A stretch of DNA of 64,000 nucleotides from DASYPQ01 sp041488095 (GCA_041488095.1 JBGPOP010000006.1:75105-139104); one strand, 5' to 3'; shown: positions 49,769 through 57,844, counted from the first letter of the stretch. The notes: generated from the sequence alone by a model not told the origin. Numbers and translations are program-made.

Positions 49769-49794
49769 TTGCACTCGCGTGTAGGGTGTATACT
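49769..49794 (+). promoter_or_regulatory. Possible promoter of the small Cys-rich protein gene
   Basis: TATACT (49789-49794) is a good -10. TTGCAC (49769-49774) is a fair -35 but only 14 bases away, shorter than the usual 16-18. It lies about 80 bases before ATG 49875. Confidence 0.3.
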
Positions 49795-49874
49795 CCGCTC
49801 TGTCCGATCCTAGGCGCGCGCGGAGAAGGACTCCCGCGGCCGAGTCCGGCGACCCGAACCCATCCATCGAAACC

Positions 49875-50093
49875 ATGTCGAGAATCGCCCTCTGGACCGC
49901 TGGCGCCACCCTGGCGCTCGGCGGCGTCGTGCTCGCTCACCGCATCGTCTCTCGCGACGCAACGCGCAGCGACTGCCCCGGTCGCATCGTTTGCCCCATC
50001 ACGGGCAAGGAGGTCTGCATCGACCGGTGCCCGCTGACGAAGCAGGAAGCCAAGGCCCAAGCCGTGCCCGCCTGCTGCCGCAAGGCAGAGTAG
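49875..50093 (+). CDS. Small membrane-anchored Cys-rich protein, unknown
   Basis: This 72-residue protein has a hydrophobic start 'IALWTAGATLALGGVVLAHR' that is either a signal or a single anchor. Six Cys occur within the last 40 residues: 'DCPGRIVCPITGKEVCIDRC' and, after a Lys/Ala stretch, 'PACCRK'. The C-x5-C-x7-C-x3-C spacing could bind a metal or form disulfides. I do not recognise a family. The Pro-Ile-Thr-Gly-Lys phrase after Cys recalls short metal-site motifs such as those in copper or iron-sulfur handling proteins, but this is only an impression. No strong ribosome site is seen. It may be monocistronic. Confidence 0.6.
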   Translation: MSRIALWTAGATLALGGVVLAHRIVSRDATRSDCPGRIVCPITGKEVCIDRCPLTKQEAKAQAVPACCRKAE

Positions 50094-50287
50094 AGACCGC
50101 GCGGAGGAAGCCCCTGCGCCGACGGCGTGGGGAGTCATCCGGCATCCGAGGGGAGCCGGCGGGCAGGTCGAGCGATCTTGTACGAGGAGGGCGGGAGAGA
50201 TTCTCCGGCTTCGGAGCTTCCTCGCGCTGCTGCATCCGACGTTTCCCGCGCAGACTGCGAGACCGAGAGCAATCGCCCAGGCTCGGA

Positions 50288-50380
50288 AGTCGTCGGTTCA
50301 CCGCCGTCATCGAGCGCGAGGTGGATGCATTCGTGGCCCTGTGTCCGCAGCTCGACATCGCCAGCCAGGGGTCGACTTCA
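50288..50380 (+). pseudogene. HicB antitoxin fragment
   Basis: This frame reads 'FTAVIEREVDAFVALCPQLD' and then 'IASQGST', which is the N-terminal half of HicB-type antitoxins (usual form '.YTAVIE.E.DGYVALCPELD.ASQG.T'). It then runs into unrelated sequence (SMRRPTPIKG...) and a stop. No start codon, no C-terminal DNA-binding half and no hicA were found. It is the only recognisable item in the 340-bp gap before the sigma-factor gene. Confidence 0.65.
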
Positions 50381-50433
50381 ATGAGAAGACCCACCCCCAT
50401 CAAGGGTCGGCGGCGCTGGTATGCTGCGATGCC

Positions 50434-50997
50434 GTGACCGCCGGCAAAGCGCATGGTGAACCACCCTCGGACCCGGATCGGGGTCGCTCGCTCTCCGAAT
50501 CGGTCTACCAGCACTTGCGCGCGATCGCGCAGCGGCAGATGGATGGGGAGCGGCGCGGGCACACGTTGACGGCGACGGCACTCGTCAACGAGGCCTATCT
50601 GAAGCTGGGCGAGGTCGCGCCGGGGGACCGGGCTGAGTTCTACCACGCCGCGGCGGCGGCGATGAGGCAGGTCCTGATCGACTACGCCCGGGCGCGCGGG
50701 GCCGAGAAGCGGGGCGGCGATTGGAATCGGCTGCAACTGATCCAGGGCGTTGCGGAGCTGGCATCCGGGGCCACGCCCGAAGATTTGATGGCGCTCGACG
50801 AGGCCGTAGTACGCCTTGAGAAGGAGGACCCCGGTGCCGCGGCGGTGGTACGCCTGCGGTTCTACGCGGGGCTGAGCGGGGACCAGACGGCGGAGGTGCT
50901 GGGAATTTCGGCGCGCCAGGTGGACCGGGAGTGGGCGTTCGCTCGGGCTTTTCTGACGCGGGTCTTGACGACCGGGGATGGTGAACGCCGCGACTGA
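50434..50997 (+). CDS. ECF-type RNA polymerase sigma factor
   Basis: This 187-residue protein starts at GTG 50434; the frame is open to 50341, but that part overlaps the HicB remnant. Region 2 contains 'RSLSESVYQHLRAIAQRQMD', 'HTLTATALVNEAYLKLGEV' and 'FYHAAAAAMRQVLIDYARAR'. Region 4 has 'EDPGAAAVVRLRFYAGLSGD' and the recognition helix 'QTAEVLGISARQVDREWAFA'. This matches the ECF subgroup abundant in Planctomycetota and usually paired with a Ser/Thr kinase. The kinase gene begins 11 bases later. TATGCT at 50420-50425 lies close enough to the GTG to suggest a leaderless transcript. It is probably activated through the downstream kinase (inference). Confidence 0.88.
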   Translation: MTAGKAHGEPPSDPDRGRSLSESVYQHLRAIAQRQMDGERRGHTLTATALVNEAYLKLGEVAPGDRAEFYHAAAAAMRQVLIDYARARGAEKRGGDWNRLQLIQGVAELASGATPEDLMALDEAVVRLEKEDPGAAAVVRLRFYAGLSGDQTAEVLGISARQVDREWAFARAFLTRVLTTGDGERRD

Positions 50998-51008
50998 CGG
51001 GGTGCGCG

Positions 51009-54000
51009 ATGAGCCGTTTGGCGAGGGCGAAGCAGGTGTTCGGCGAGGCGCTGGAGCGACCGGCACTGGAGCGGGACGCGTTCGTCGAAGGCGCGTGCGC
51101 GGGGGATGAGCCGCTGCGGGATGAGGTGCGGGCTCTGCTGGCCGCTCACGCGCAGGGCGGACGTTTCTTGGGTGCGCCGACGTCGAGCGCGGAAGCGCGT
51201 TCGGGCGGTCCGGACGGGGGCGCCCCGATCGGCGAGGGCCCGGGCTCGAGGATCGGGCCGTACAAGCTGCTGCAACGGATCGGCGAGGGCGGGTTCGGCG
51301 TGGTGTTCATGGCCGACCAGGAGGCGCCGGTCGCGCGCCGTGTGGCGCTCAAGATCATCAAGCTGGGGATGGACACGCGCCAGGTGATCGCGCGGTTCGA
51401 GGCCGAGCGGCAGGCCCTGGCGATGATGGACCACCCCAACATCGCGCGGGTGCTGGACGCCGGCTCGACGGGGACGGGGCGGCCGTACTTCGTCATGGAA
51501 TTGGTCAAGGGTGAGCCGATCACGGAGTTCTGCGACAAGCACAAGCTGAGCACGGACGAGCGGCTGGACCTGTTCACGCAGGTGTGCCAGGCGGTGCAGC
51601 ACGCCCACACCAAGGGGATCATCCACCGCGATCTCAAACCGTCGAACATTCTCGTCTCGACACAGGACGGGCGAGCGCACGCCCGCGTGATCGACTTCGG
51701 GATCGCCAAGGCCACCGGCGCGCGGCTCACGGAGAAGACGCTCTTCACCGAGCACAGGGCCCTGATCGGGACGCCGGAGTACATGAGCCCGGAGCAGGCT
51801 GAGGGGTCGCTCGACATCGACACGCGGACGGACGTGTACTCGCTCGGCGTGCTGCTGTACGAGCTGCTCACGGGCACGACGCCGTTCCCGGGGGCGGAGC
51901 TGCGGCGAGCGGCGTATGCGGAGATGCAGCGGATCATCCGCGAGGTCGAGCCGCCCAAGCCGAGCACTCGACTGTCGCAGAGCGCGGAGACGCTCGCGAG
52001 CATCGCGGCCAAGCGCCACACCGAGCCGCGAAAGCTGGGCGCCCTGGTGCGCGGCGACCTGGACTGGATCGTGATGAAGGCGCTGGAGAAGGACCGCCAG
52101 CGCAGGTACGAGACGGCGAGCGGCCTGGCGATGGAGATCGGCCGACATCTGGCCGGCGAGCCGGTGCTGGCGGTGCCGCCGAGCGCGGCCTACCGCGTTC
52201 GCAAGTTCGTGCGCCGGCATCGCGTTGGTGTGGCGGCCGGAGGCGTGGTCGCGGCGACACTCGTCCTCGGTCTGGCCGGCACGACGTGGGGCGTGTTCTG
52301 GGCCTTGGACGAGCGTGCGCGGGCCGGCGTGCAGGCCGCGGAAGCGACGATGCAGGCCCAGAAGGCCGAAGCCGCGCGGAAGGAAGCGCAACAGATCGCG
52401 GATTTCCAGGCCGCGCAGTTTCAGGATCTGGATGTGCAGGGCATGGGTGTGCGGATGCGCCAGAACCTGTTGACCCAAGCCCGCGCGGCCATGGAACAGG
52501 CCAAGCTCGAGCGCCGCGAGATCGAGGCTCGTCAAGCCGAGCTCGAGAGGCTGCTGGCCGGGATCAACTTCACCACGATCGCTCTGCAGCAACTCGACCT
52601 CGACGTGTTCGAGCGCGCCCTCGACGCCGTCGAGAAGAAGTTCGCCGATCAGCCGCTGGTTCACGCCCAGTTGCTCCAGACGCTCGCGACCACGCTGCTC
52701 GATCTCGGACTGACCGAGCGGGCCGCGGCTCCTCAGGAGCGGGCACTGGCGATTCGCCGGCGCATGCTGGGCGACGAACGTCGTGAGACGCTGTACTCGA
52801 TCAACGGCATGGCCCGCTTGCTGCAGGCTCAGGGCAGGCTGCCGGAGGCCGAGGCGCAATATCGAGAGGCGTTGGAAACGGGCCGGCGTGTGTTGGGCGA
52901 CGAGCACCCGGACGTGCTGGCCCTCACGAACAACCTGGGGGGGTTGCTGCAATCCAGGGGCAGGTTTGCCGAAGCCGAGCCCTTGTACCGCGAGGCCCTG
53001 GAGAAGCGCCGCCGGGTGTCGGGCGACGAGCGCCGAGAGACGCTGCTCTCGCTGCACAACATGGCGACGCTGCTGCAGGACCAGGGCAGGCTGCGCGAGG
53101 CCGAACCGTACTACCGCGAGGCGCTGGAAAAGCAGCGCCGGCTGCTGGGCGTCGAGCACCGGGACGTGATCGTCTCCACCATGGACCTCGCCACGCTCCT
53201 GCGACAGAATGGAGAATTCGCCGAGGCCGAGACGCTGCTGCGCGATGCGATGTCGGTCGCCCGCCGCACACTCGGCGACGAGCATCCGCTTACGCTGGTT
53301 GCATTGAGCGCCATGGCGGCTCTGTTCATGCATCAGTGGCGCCCGGACGAGGCCGAGCCGTATGGTCGTGAGGCTCTTGAAGGGAAGCGCCGCCTGCTCG
53401 GTGACGATCATCCCGAAACGCTCGACGCGATGGGAGTCATAGCCCTGATCTTGCAGGACCAGGGAAAGCTGGAGGAAGCCGAGCCGCTGCTTCGCGAAGT
53501 GCTGTCACGGAGCCGCCGTGTGCTGGGAGAGGAGCACCCCGACACCCTGGATGCCAAGGGCGCTCTGGGACTGCTGCTGGCCTACCGGGGGAACTTGCAG
53601 GAGGCCGAGGCACTCCTGCGTGAGAATCTCGAGCAGAGGCGCCGCCTGCTCGGCGACGACCATCCGAAAACGCTGGTCTCGATCCACAACTGGGCGCTCC
53701 TGCTCGAATACGAGAACAGGCCTGACGAGGCCGATCCGATCTACCGCGAGGAGCTGGAACGTGCGCGGCGAGGGCAGCCGCCCGACGAATACTTGATCGC
53801 AGGAGCACTGGCGGCGCTCGGTCTCAATGATCTGCGGCGTCAGCAGTTCGCCGAGGCCGAGCCGTTGCTGCGCGAGTCCCTGGAGATCCGAAGGCGGATC
53901 CTGGTCGAGCCCCGAACCGACGTCTGGACCCTGTACAACACGATGAGCTCGCTGGGGGAGGCGCTCGCCGGCCAGGGCCGCTACGCGGATGCCGAGCCGC

Positions 54001-54212
54001 TGTTCATGGACGGATACGAAGGTTTGCGATCGAACGCGGATCACATCCCGGGCGCGATCCGTGCCCGTCGCATCCGGGCGGCACTCGACCGCATCGTCGG
54101 GCTGTACACCGCCTGGGACCGGGCAGAGCCCGCGGGGGGCTTCGAGCGCAAGGCGGCCGAGTGGCGGGCCCGCGTGGACGCCGTTTCGCCGGCGCCCGTT
54201 CGCTCCCGCTGA
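51009..54212 (+). CDS. Membrane Ser/Thr protein kinase with kinesin-light-chain-type TPRs
   Basis: This is a 1067-residue protein. The kinase domain (about 80-345) has the Gly loop 'LLQRIGEGGFGVVFMADQEA', Lys in 'VARRVALKIIKLGMD', catalytic loop 'IHRDLKPSNILVS', metal site 'VIDFGIAKATGA' and activation segment 'GTPEYMSPEQAEGSLDIDTR', so it should be active. A membrane segment 'GVAAGGVVAATLVLGLAGTT' follows near 405-425. A Gln/Glu/Arg coiled coil (435-510) then leads to about ten 42-residue TPRs of the '.AEAQYREALE..RRVLG.EHPD.L' kind, predicted to be periplasmic. It likely senses an external or envelope signal and acts with the adjacent ECF factor. The last 30 codons and the following 100 bp are duplicated at 56053. 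Confidence 0.92.
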   Translation: MSRLARAKQVFGEALERPALERDAFVEGACAGDEPLRDEVRALLAAHAQGGRFLGAPTSSAEARSGGPDGGAPIGEGPGSRIGPYKLLQRIGEGGFGVVFMADQEAPVARRVALKIIKLGMDTRQVIARFEAERQALAMMDHPNIARVLDAGSTGTGRPYFVMELVKGEPITEFCDKHKLSTDERLDLFTQVCQAVQHAHTKGIIHRDLKPSNILVSTQDGRAHARVIDFGIAKATGARLTEKTLFTEHRALIGTPEYMSPEQAEGSLDIDTRTDVYSLGVLLYELLTGTTPFPGAELRRAAYAEMQRIIREVEPPKPSTRLSQSAETLASIAAKRHTEPRKLGALVRGDLDWIVMKALEKDRQRRYETASGLAMEIGRHLAGEPVLAVPPSAAYRVRKFVRRHRVGVAAGGVVAATLVLGLAGTTWGVFWALDERARAGVQAAEATMQAQKAEAARKEAQQIADFQAAQFQDLDVQGMGVRMRQNLLTQARAAMEQAKLERREIEARQAELERLLAGINFTTIALQQLDLDVFERALDAVEKKFADQPLVHAQLLQTLATTLLDLGLTERAAAPQERALAIRRRMLGDERRETLYSINGMARLLQAQGRLPEAEAQYREALETGRRVLGDEHPDVLALTNNLGGLLQSRGRFAEAEPLYREALEKRRRVSGDERRETLLSLHNMATLLQDQGRLREAEPYYREALEKQRRLLGVEHRDVIVSTMDLATLLRQNGEFAEAETLLRDAMSVARRTLGDEHPLTLVALSAMAALFMHQWRPDEAEPYGREALEGKRRLLGDDHPETLDAMGVIALILQDQGKLEEAEPLLREVLSRSRRVLGEEHPDTLDAKGALGLLLAYRGNLQEAEALLRENLEQRRRLLGDDHPKTLVSIHNWALLLEYENRPDEADPIYREELERARRGQPPDEYLIAGALAALGLNDLRRQQFAEAEPLLRESLEIRRRILVEPRTDVWTLYNTMSSLGEALAGQGRYADAEPLFMDGYEGLRSNADHIPGAIRARRIRAALDRIVGLYTAWDRAEPAGGFERKAAEWRARVDAVSPAPVRSR

Positions 54213-54318
54213 TGGCGCCAATCGCGAGGAGACCCGCGGATTCCTGGCGCTCCGTCGATCCAGCTTACGCACGAGTGCGGGGAGGATCGCCGGCGCGAAT
54301 GTTCGCGTCGGGCACGAA
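54115..54318 (+). repeat. 204-bp direct repeat, copy 1 (kinase 3' end plus intergenic)
   Basis: This stretch recurs at 56053-56256 in the same orientation with few differences (for example gggcagagcc versus gggccgagcc). Copy 1 includes the last kinase codons and stop and the intergenic DNA up to just before the PD40 gene. The distance between copies is 1938 bp, which exactly brackets that gene. Confidence 0.85.
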
Positions 54319-54346
54319 AGCCCGGAGTAAGCACGAGGTGATCGTC

Positions 54347-55966
54347 ATGAAACGTGTGTTCTTGGTTCTTGGTGCGGCTCTGGCGGGCAGCTTCGCGCGG
54401 GCGCAGACGACGGAGCGCGTGAGCGTGTCCACGGGCGGGGCGCAGGGGAACGACAGCAGCTATCTTTCCGGCCTTCGCTCGATCTCGGCCGACGGCCGCT
54501 TCGTGACGTTCGACAGCTGGGCCTCGAACCTCGTCGCGGGCGACACGTACGGAAATCGCGACGTCTTCGTGCGCGACCGCCAGAGCGGGACGACCGAGAG
54601 AGTCAGCGTCGCGACAGGCGGCATGCAGGGCCATGCAGACTCTTGGTTCCCCTCGATCTCGGCCGACGGCCGCTTCGTGGCGTTCGAGAGCCTCGCCTCG
54701 AACCTCGTCGCGGGCGACACGAACGGCTGGCCCGACGTCTTCGTGCGCGACCGCCAGAGCGGGACGACCGAGCGCGTGAGCCTGGCCCCGGGCGGGGCGG
54801 AGGGGGACAACGACAGCTCCGATCCCTCCATCTCGGCCGACGGCCGCTTCGTGGCGTTCTGGAGCTGGGCCTCGAACCTCGTCGCGGGCGACACGAACGG
54901 GTGGGCGGACGTCTTCGTGTGCGACCGCCAGAGCGGAACGACCGAGCGCGTGAGCCTGGCCACGGGCGGGGCGGAGGGGAACAACGGCAGCGCCTATCCC
55001 GCGATCTCGGCCGACGGCCTCTTCGTGGCGTTCCAGAGCTCGGCCTCGAACCTCGTCATAGGCGACACGAACGCGAGGGCTGACGTCTTCGTGCGCGACC
55101 GGCAGAGCGGGACGACCGAGCGCGTGAGCGTGGACTCGGCCGGGGCGCAGGGGAACCTCGACAGCTGGTATCCCTCGATCTCGGCCGACGGCCACTTCGT
55201 GGCGTTCTTTAGCTTCTCCTCGAACCTCGTCGCGGGCGACACGAACGCGCATGAGGACGTCTTCGTGCGCGACCGCCAGAGCGGGACGACCGAGCGCGTG
55301 AGCGTGGCCACGGACGGGACCCAGGGGAACACCGCCAGCGAGTCTCCCTCGATCTCGGCCGACGGCCGCTTCGTGGCGTTCGAGAGCTTCTCCTCGAACC
55401 TCGTCCCGGGCGACACGAACGAGTCCGACGACGTCTTCGTGCGCGACCGCGACGCAACAGGCTTTGCGAGCCTGTGCGATCCTGGCACGGCTGGTGTGAG
55501 GCTCTGTCCGTGCTCGAACCCGCCGTCAGGCCCGGCTCACGGTTGTGACAACTCATCTGCGACAGGAGGAGCCTCGCTCTCGGCCTCGGGTATTGCCTAC
55601 CTCTCGATGGACAGCCTCGTCTTCACGACGGCCGGGGAGAAGCCGACAGCGCTGAGTATCGTGATGCAGGGGAATGCTCTGATCCCTACCGGCGTGATTT
55701 ACGGGCAAGGCGTGCGCTGCCTCGGTGGCACGATCATTCGACGGTTGTTCATCAAACGGGCGATCGCCGGCAGCATGACAGCACCCGACTTCGGCGCAGG
55801 TGACCCAACCGTGTCGGCTCGCTCCGCCGCCAAGGGTGACGTGATCCAACCCGGGCAGAGCCGCTGGTACCTCGTGTACTACCGAGATCCGACCGTGCTC
55901 GGTGGATGCCCTACGAGCAGCACCTTCAACGCGACGCAGACGGGTCAAGTGACGTGGTGGCCGTGA
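54347..55966 (+). CDS. Secreted PD40-repeat protein with the shared Cys C-terminal domain
   Basis: This 539-residue protein has ATG 54347 behind GAGGTG. The signal peptide is 'KRVFLVLGAALAGSFARAQ'. Seven nearly identical repeats of about 57 residues follow, each with 'ISADGRFVAFESFASNLVAG'-like and 'DVFVRDRQSGTTERVSV'-like sequence, a WD40-like PD40 propeller with seven blades. Such uniform repeats, conserved down to the DNA, suggest recent expansion or gene conversion. After 'CDPGTAGVRLCPCSNP' the C-terminal 160 residues match the 35784-36458 protein (GHGCDNS, GVRCLGG, 'WYLVYYRDP', 'VTWWP'). It is bracketed by 204-bp direct repeats. It is extracellular or surface attached; binding of a carbohydrate or protein is possible but unproven. 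Confidence 0.8.
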   Translation: MKRVFLVLGAALAGSFARAQTTERVSVSTGGAQGNDSSYLSGLRSISADGRFVTFDSWASNLVAGDTYGNRDVFVRDRQSGTTERVSVATGGMQGHADSWFPSISADGRFVAFESLASNLVAGDTNGWPDVFVRDRQSGTTERVSLAPGGAEGDNDSSDPSISADGRFVAFWSWASNLVAGDTNGWADVFVCDRQSGTTERVSLATGGAEGNNGSAYPAISADGLFVAFQSSASNLVIGDTNARADVFVRDRQSGTTERVSVDSAGAQGNLDSWYPSISADGHFVAFFSFSSNLVAGDTNAHEDVFVRDRQSGTTERVSVATDGTQGNTASESPSISADGRFVAFESFSSNLVPGDTNESDDVFVRDRDATGFASLCDPGTAGVRLCPCSNPPSGPAHGCDNSSATGGASLSASGIAYLSMDSLVFTTAGEKPTALSIVMQGNALIPTGVIYGQGVRCLGGTIIRRLFIKRAIAGSMTAPDFGAGDPTVSARSAAKGDVIQPGQSRWYLVYYRDPTVLGGCPTSSTFNATQTGQVTWWP

Positions 55967-56052
55967 TATGGATGGACCTTCCATGAGAAGGCCCTCAGCA
56001 GTCAAGAGGGACTGACGGATTGTTGCCGGTCGTGACCGGCGCTTCTGGCGAC

Positions 56053-56256
56053 GGGACCGGGCCGAGCCCGCGGGGGGCTTCGAGCGCAAGGCGGCCGAGT
56101 GGCGGGCCCGCGTGGACGCCGTTTCGCCGGCGCACGTTCGCTCCCGCTGATGGCGCCAATCGCAAGGAGACCCGCGGATTCCTGGCGCTCCGTCGACCCA
56201 GCTTACGCACGAGTGCGGGAAGGATCGCCGACGCGAATGCTCGCGCCGGGCATGAA
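56053..56256 (+). repeat. 204-bp direct repeat, copy 2
   Basis: This is the second copy of 54115-54318. Here the kinase-tail sequence is not attached to any kinase gene, so it is the derived copy. It supplies the leader region of the small fibronectin-type gene at 56279. Confidence 0.85.
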
Positions 56257-56278
56257 CCCGAGACACAAGGAGAACGCC

Positions 56279-56701
56279 ATGTTGATGACTTATCGCTCCA
56301 TCGTGTTGGCGACGCTGCTGATCGGACCGGGGACGACGTCGGACTTCAACGCACGTCCGGCGCCCGCCGGAACGACGCTCGCGCCATCGCTCTTCTCGAC
56401 TGCCACGCAGACGGCACCGGCGGCGCCCGATGGCTGCTGGGCTCATCGTTGGCAAGGGTACTTCGGCGGGTGGTACGCCAACGTGGGCTGGAACGACAAC
56501 TCCGACAACGAGGACGGCTTCAACGTCGAGTGGAGCGGACCGCATCAGCAACACGGCACGATCACCGTGCCCTCCAATTCCACCCAGGTTTACAATCTCC
56601 CGAGTGGCACGAATTTCAAGTACCGCGTCCAGGCTTTCAACGCGTACGGCGATTCCGCTTGGAGCAATTGGGCCCACGCGACCACTGGCGGCAACGGGTA
56701 A
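56279..56701 (+). CDS. Small secreted protein with a fibronectin type III-like domain
   Basis: This 140-residue protein has ATG 56279 behind AAGGAG (spacing seven). The start 'MTYRSIVLATLLIGPGTTS' is a signal peptide. After 'APDGCWAHRWQGYFGGWYAN' comes a fibronectin-type III-like fold: 'VGWNDNSDNEDGFNVEWSG', 'VYNLPSGTNFKYRVQAFNAY' and 'SAWSNWAHATT'. Its upstream DNA is copy 2 of the 204-bp repeat, so its expression signals may be borrowed from the leader of the PD40 gene. It is exported, probably as an adhesive or carbohydrate-binding accessory; no enzyme motif is present. It could be a truncated version of a longer modular protein. Confidence 0.7.
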   Translation: MLMTYRSIVLATLLIGPGTTSDFNARPAPAGTTLAPSLFSTATQTAPAAPDGCWAHRWQGYFGGWYANVGWNDNSDNEDGFNVEWSGPHQQHGTITVPSNSTQVYNLPSGTNFKYRVQAFNAYGDSAWSNWAHATTGGNG

Positions 56702-56768
56702 GTCCTTTCGACCGGCGCTTGTCGGCGCTGGCGCCGCAGATGTGCGCGTCATCCTCGCAGAGCCTGTC

Positions 56769-56915
56769 TCACAAGGGGGTGGACTTGGTGTTGTTCGGCC
56801 AGGATTCGGGGCCTTGTGACCCTGGGTAGAAAGTCCTCCCGTCGAGGGTGACCCGTGCCTGACCGGAAGCCAAGTGCTCGCGGTAGCGGGGGAGCGTGTC
56901 GTGTTGGTGGGGCAT
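56769..56915 (-). pseudogene. N-terminal fragment of a Planctomycetota-type tyrosine integrase
   Basis: The complement reads 'MPHQHDTLPRYREHLASGQA', 'RVTLDGRTFYPGSQGPESWP', then a stop after 48 codons. Integrases I associate with Planctomycetota begin 'P.YR.HK.SGQAVVTLDGRD.YLGP.GS..SR.EYDRLI'. The match up to 'GSQGPES' is clear, after which the frame shifts away. No catalytic domain remains. It lies just beyond the tRNA-Gly fragment, the normal place for an integrase next to its attachment site. The assignment rests on remembered family sequence. Confidence 0.6.
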
Positions 56916-57031
56916 GGCAGTTCTGGAGGTTGTGATGCCGGGTAGTACTACCCAGCGTCCGGACCTTTTCGAGCTGCTCTGCCCACCGTGGGCAGGTTCC
57001 CGAAACCTCGGGATCAGCGGGACTTAGTTGT

Positions 57032-57076
57032 TGGAGCGGCTGAAGGGACTTGAACCCTCGACATCCACCTTGGCAA
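57032..57076 (-). pseudogene. 3' half of tRNA-Gly (GCC): attachment-site scar
   Basis: The complement reads TTGCCAA (anticodon loop, GCC), GGTGG, ATGTC, the T arm GAGGG-TTCAAGT-CCCTT, the acceptor 3' strand CAGCCGC, T and CCA. This is the exact 3' half of a standard tRNA-Gly(GCC). The 5' half should follow at 57077 and up, but the sequence there (tcggaagccggggtgg) cannot complete the stems. Such 3' fragments are left when integrative elements insert into tRNA genes. Confidence 0.8.
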
Positions 57077-57100
57077 TCGGAAGCCGGGGTGGCCCGGAAT

Positions 57101-57194
57101 GTCCTCTCCAGTCTCGTCCTGTCTCGGAATGTCTCGTCCTGTCTCGTCTTGTCTCACATCGGGGGGTGGGCAGCGCGAGACAACGCGAGACAAA
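57101..57194. repeat. 10-bp iterated repeats GTCTCGTCCT with inverted copies
   Basis: From 57111 five 10-base units each begin GTCTC (GTCTCGTCCT, GTCTCGGAAT, GTCTCGTCCT, GTCTCGTCTT, GTCTCACATC). At 57175-57194 two units GCGAGACAAC and GCGAGACAAA carry the complement CGAGAC, again with 10-base period. They could be protein-binding iterons of the nearby integrated element. Confidence 0.65.
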
Positions 57195-57538
57195 CGAGGA
57201 CCCGATGCACGTCACGAAGGCGGCACCGACCCCACGTCGGGCACGGGGTCGCCTCCTCCCGGCGGACGGATCGGCGGGGTCGCTCGGCCGCGGCCGCGGC
57301 CCGTGTCGCGGCACGTTGGCCCACGGCGCGGCTGGGCAGCCGAGTGGGACGACACCCGGGGCATGCTCGCGGAGGCCCCGCCACGGGGGGCCAGCCGTGG
57401 ACTCGCCATGCATATATGAGGAGGCGAACCCCCTCCACGGTCCACACGACGGGGGTTCTTGGCCCATCGGATCCTCCGGAATCAGCCTTGCCGGTTCGCC
57501 CCAGTTCGAGCCCTGATGCGGCCCGGAGGTGAACGACG
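57195..57538. other. Gene-poor stretch beside the integration scar
   Basis: No recognisable gene, RNA or repeat was found here. Long frames exist in several phases because of high GC, but they lack motifs. GGAGGTGA at its end is the ribosome site of the following small gene. Confidence 0.45.
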
Positions 57539-57769
57539 ATGGCGACAGAGTTGAAGACCGTGACGCCGAGGCTCCTGTGGAGCGAGCGTGGGCAGGTCGG
57601 TTGCGAGTTGCCCGGGCACGCGCCGTACCGGGGCACCGACACGTGGGTGTGGGAGCGGTGGAAGCGAATCACGCCGCGCGAGGCGGAAGCGTTCGAGCGC
57701 GAGTTGGGGCGGCCTCCGGCATGTGAGACGTGCACGGCGATCGCACGACGGGGACGCACTCGACCGTGA
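57539..57769 (+). CDS. Small hypothetical protein in accessory region
   Basis: This 76-residue protein has ATG 57539 nine bases after GGAGG, a good ribosome site. Sequence features are 'SERGQVGCELPGHAPYRGTD', 'TWVWERWKRITPREAEAFER' and 'PPACETCTAIARRGRTRP'. A Cys-His pair near residue 22-26 and a CxxC near residue 62 could together bind zinc. It looks like the small zinc-ribbon-like proteins of mobile regions, but I know no family for it. It is not linked to the next gene, which is on the other strand and convergent. Confidence 0.5.
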   Translation: MATELKTVTPRLLWSERGQVGCELPGHAPYRGTDTWVWERWKRITPREAEAFERELGRPPACETCTAIARRGRTRP

Positions 57770-57813
57770 GGCCCTGGACCCGCGACCGCACCTGAAACAC
57801 GACCGACCCCGAA

Positions 57814-57844
57814 CAGGAAGGCGGAGCCCCCGCCTACTTCCTGT
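57814..57844. terminator. Hairpin at the convergent end of the TPR-metallopeptidase gene
   Basis: CAGGAAGGCGG pairs with CCGCC(TA)CTTCCTG around a short loop. It overlaps the stop codon of the minus-strand gene and lies 45 bp after the small plus-strand gene, so it could end both transcripts. Confidence 0.5.

Noticed and set aside
57101..57194. Possible CRISPR array
   Set aside because: Units are 10 bases with no spacers, so it is a short iteron-like repeat, not CRISPR. No CRISPR array or cas gene was seen anywhere in the window.
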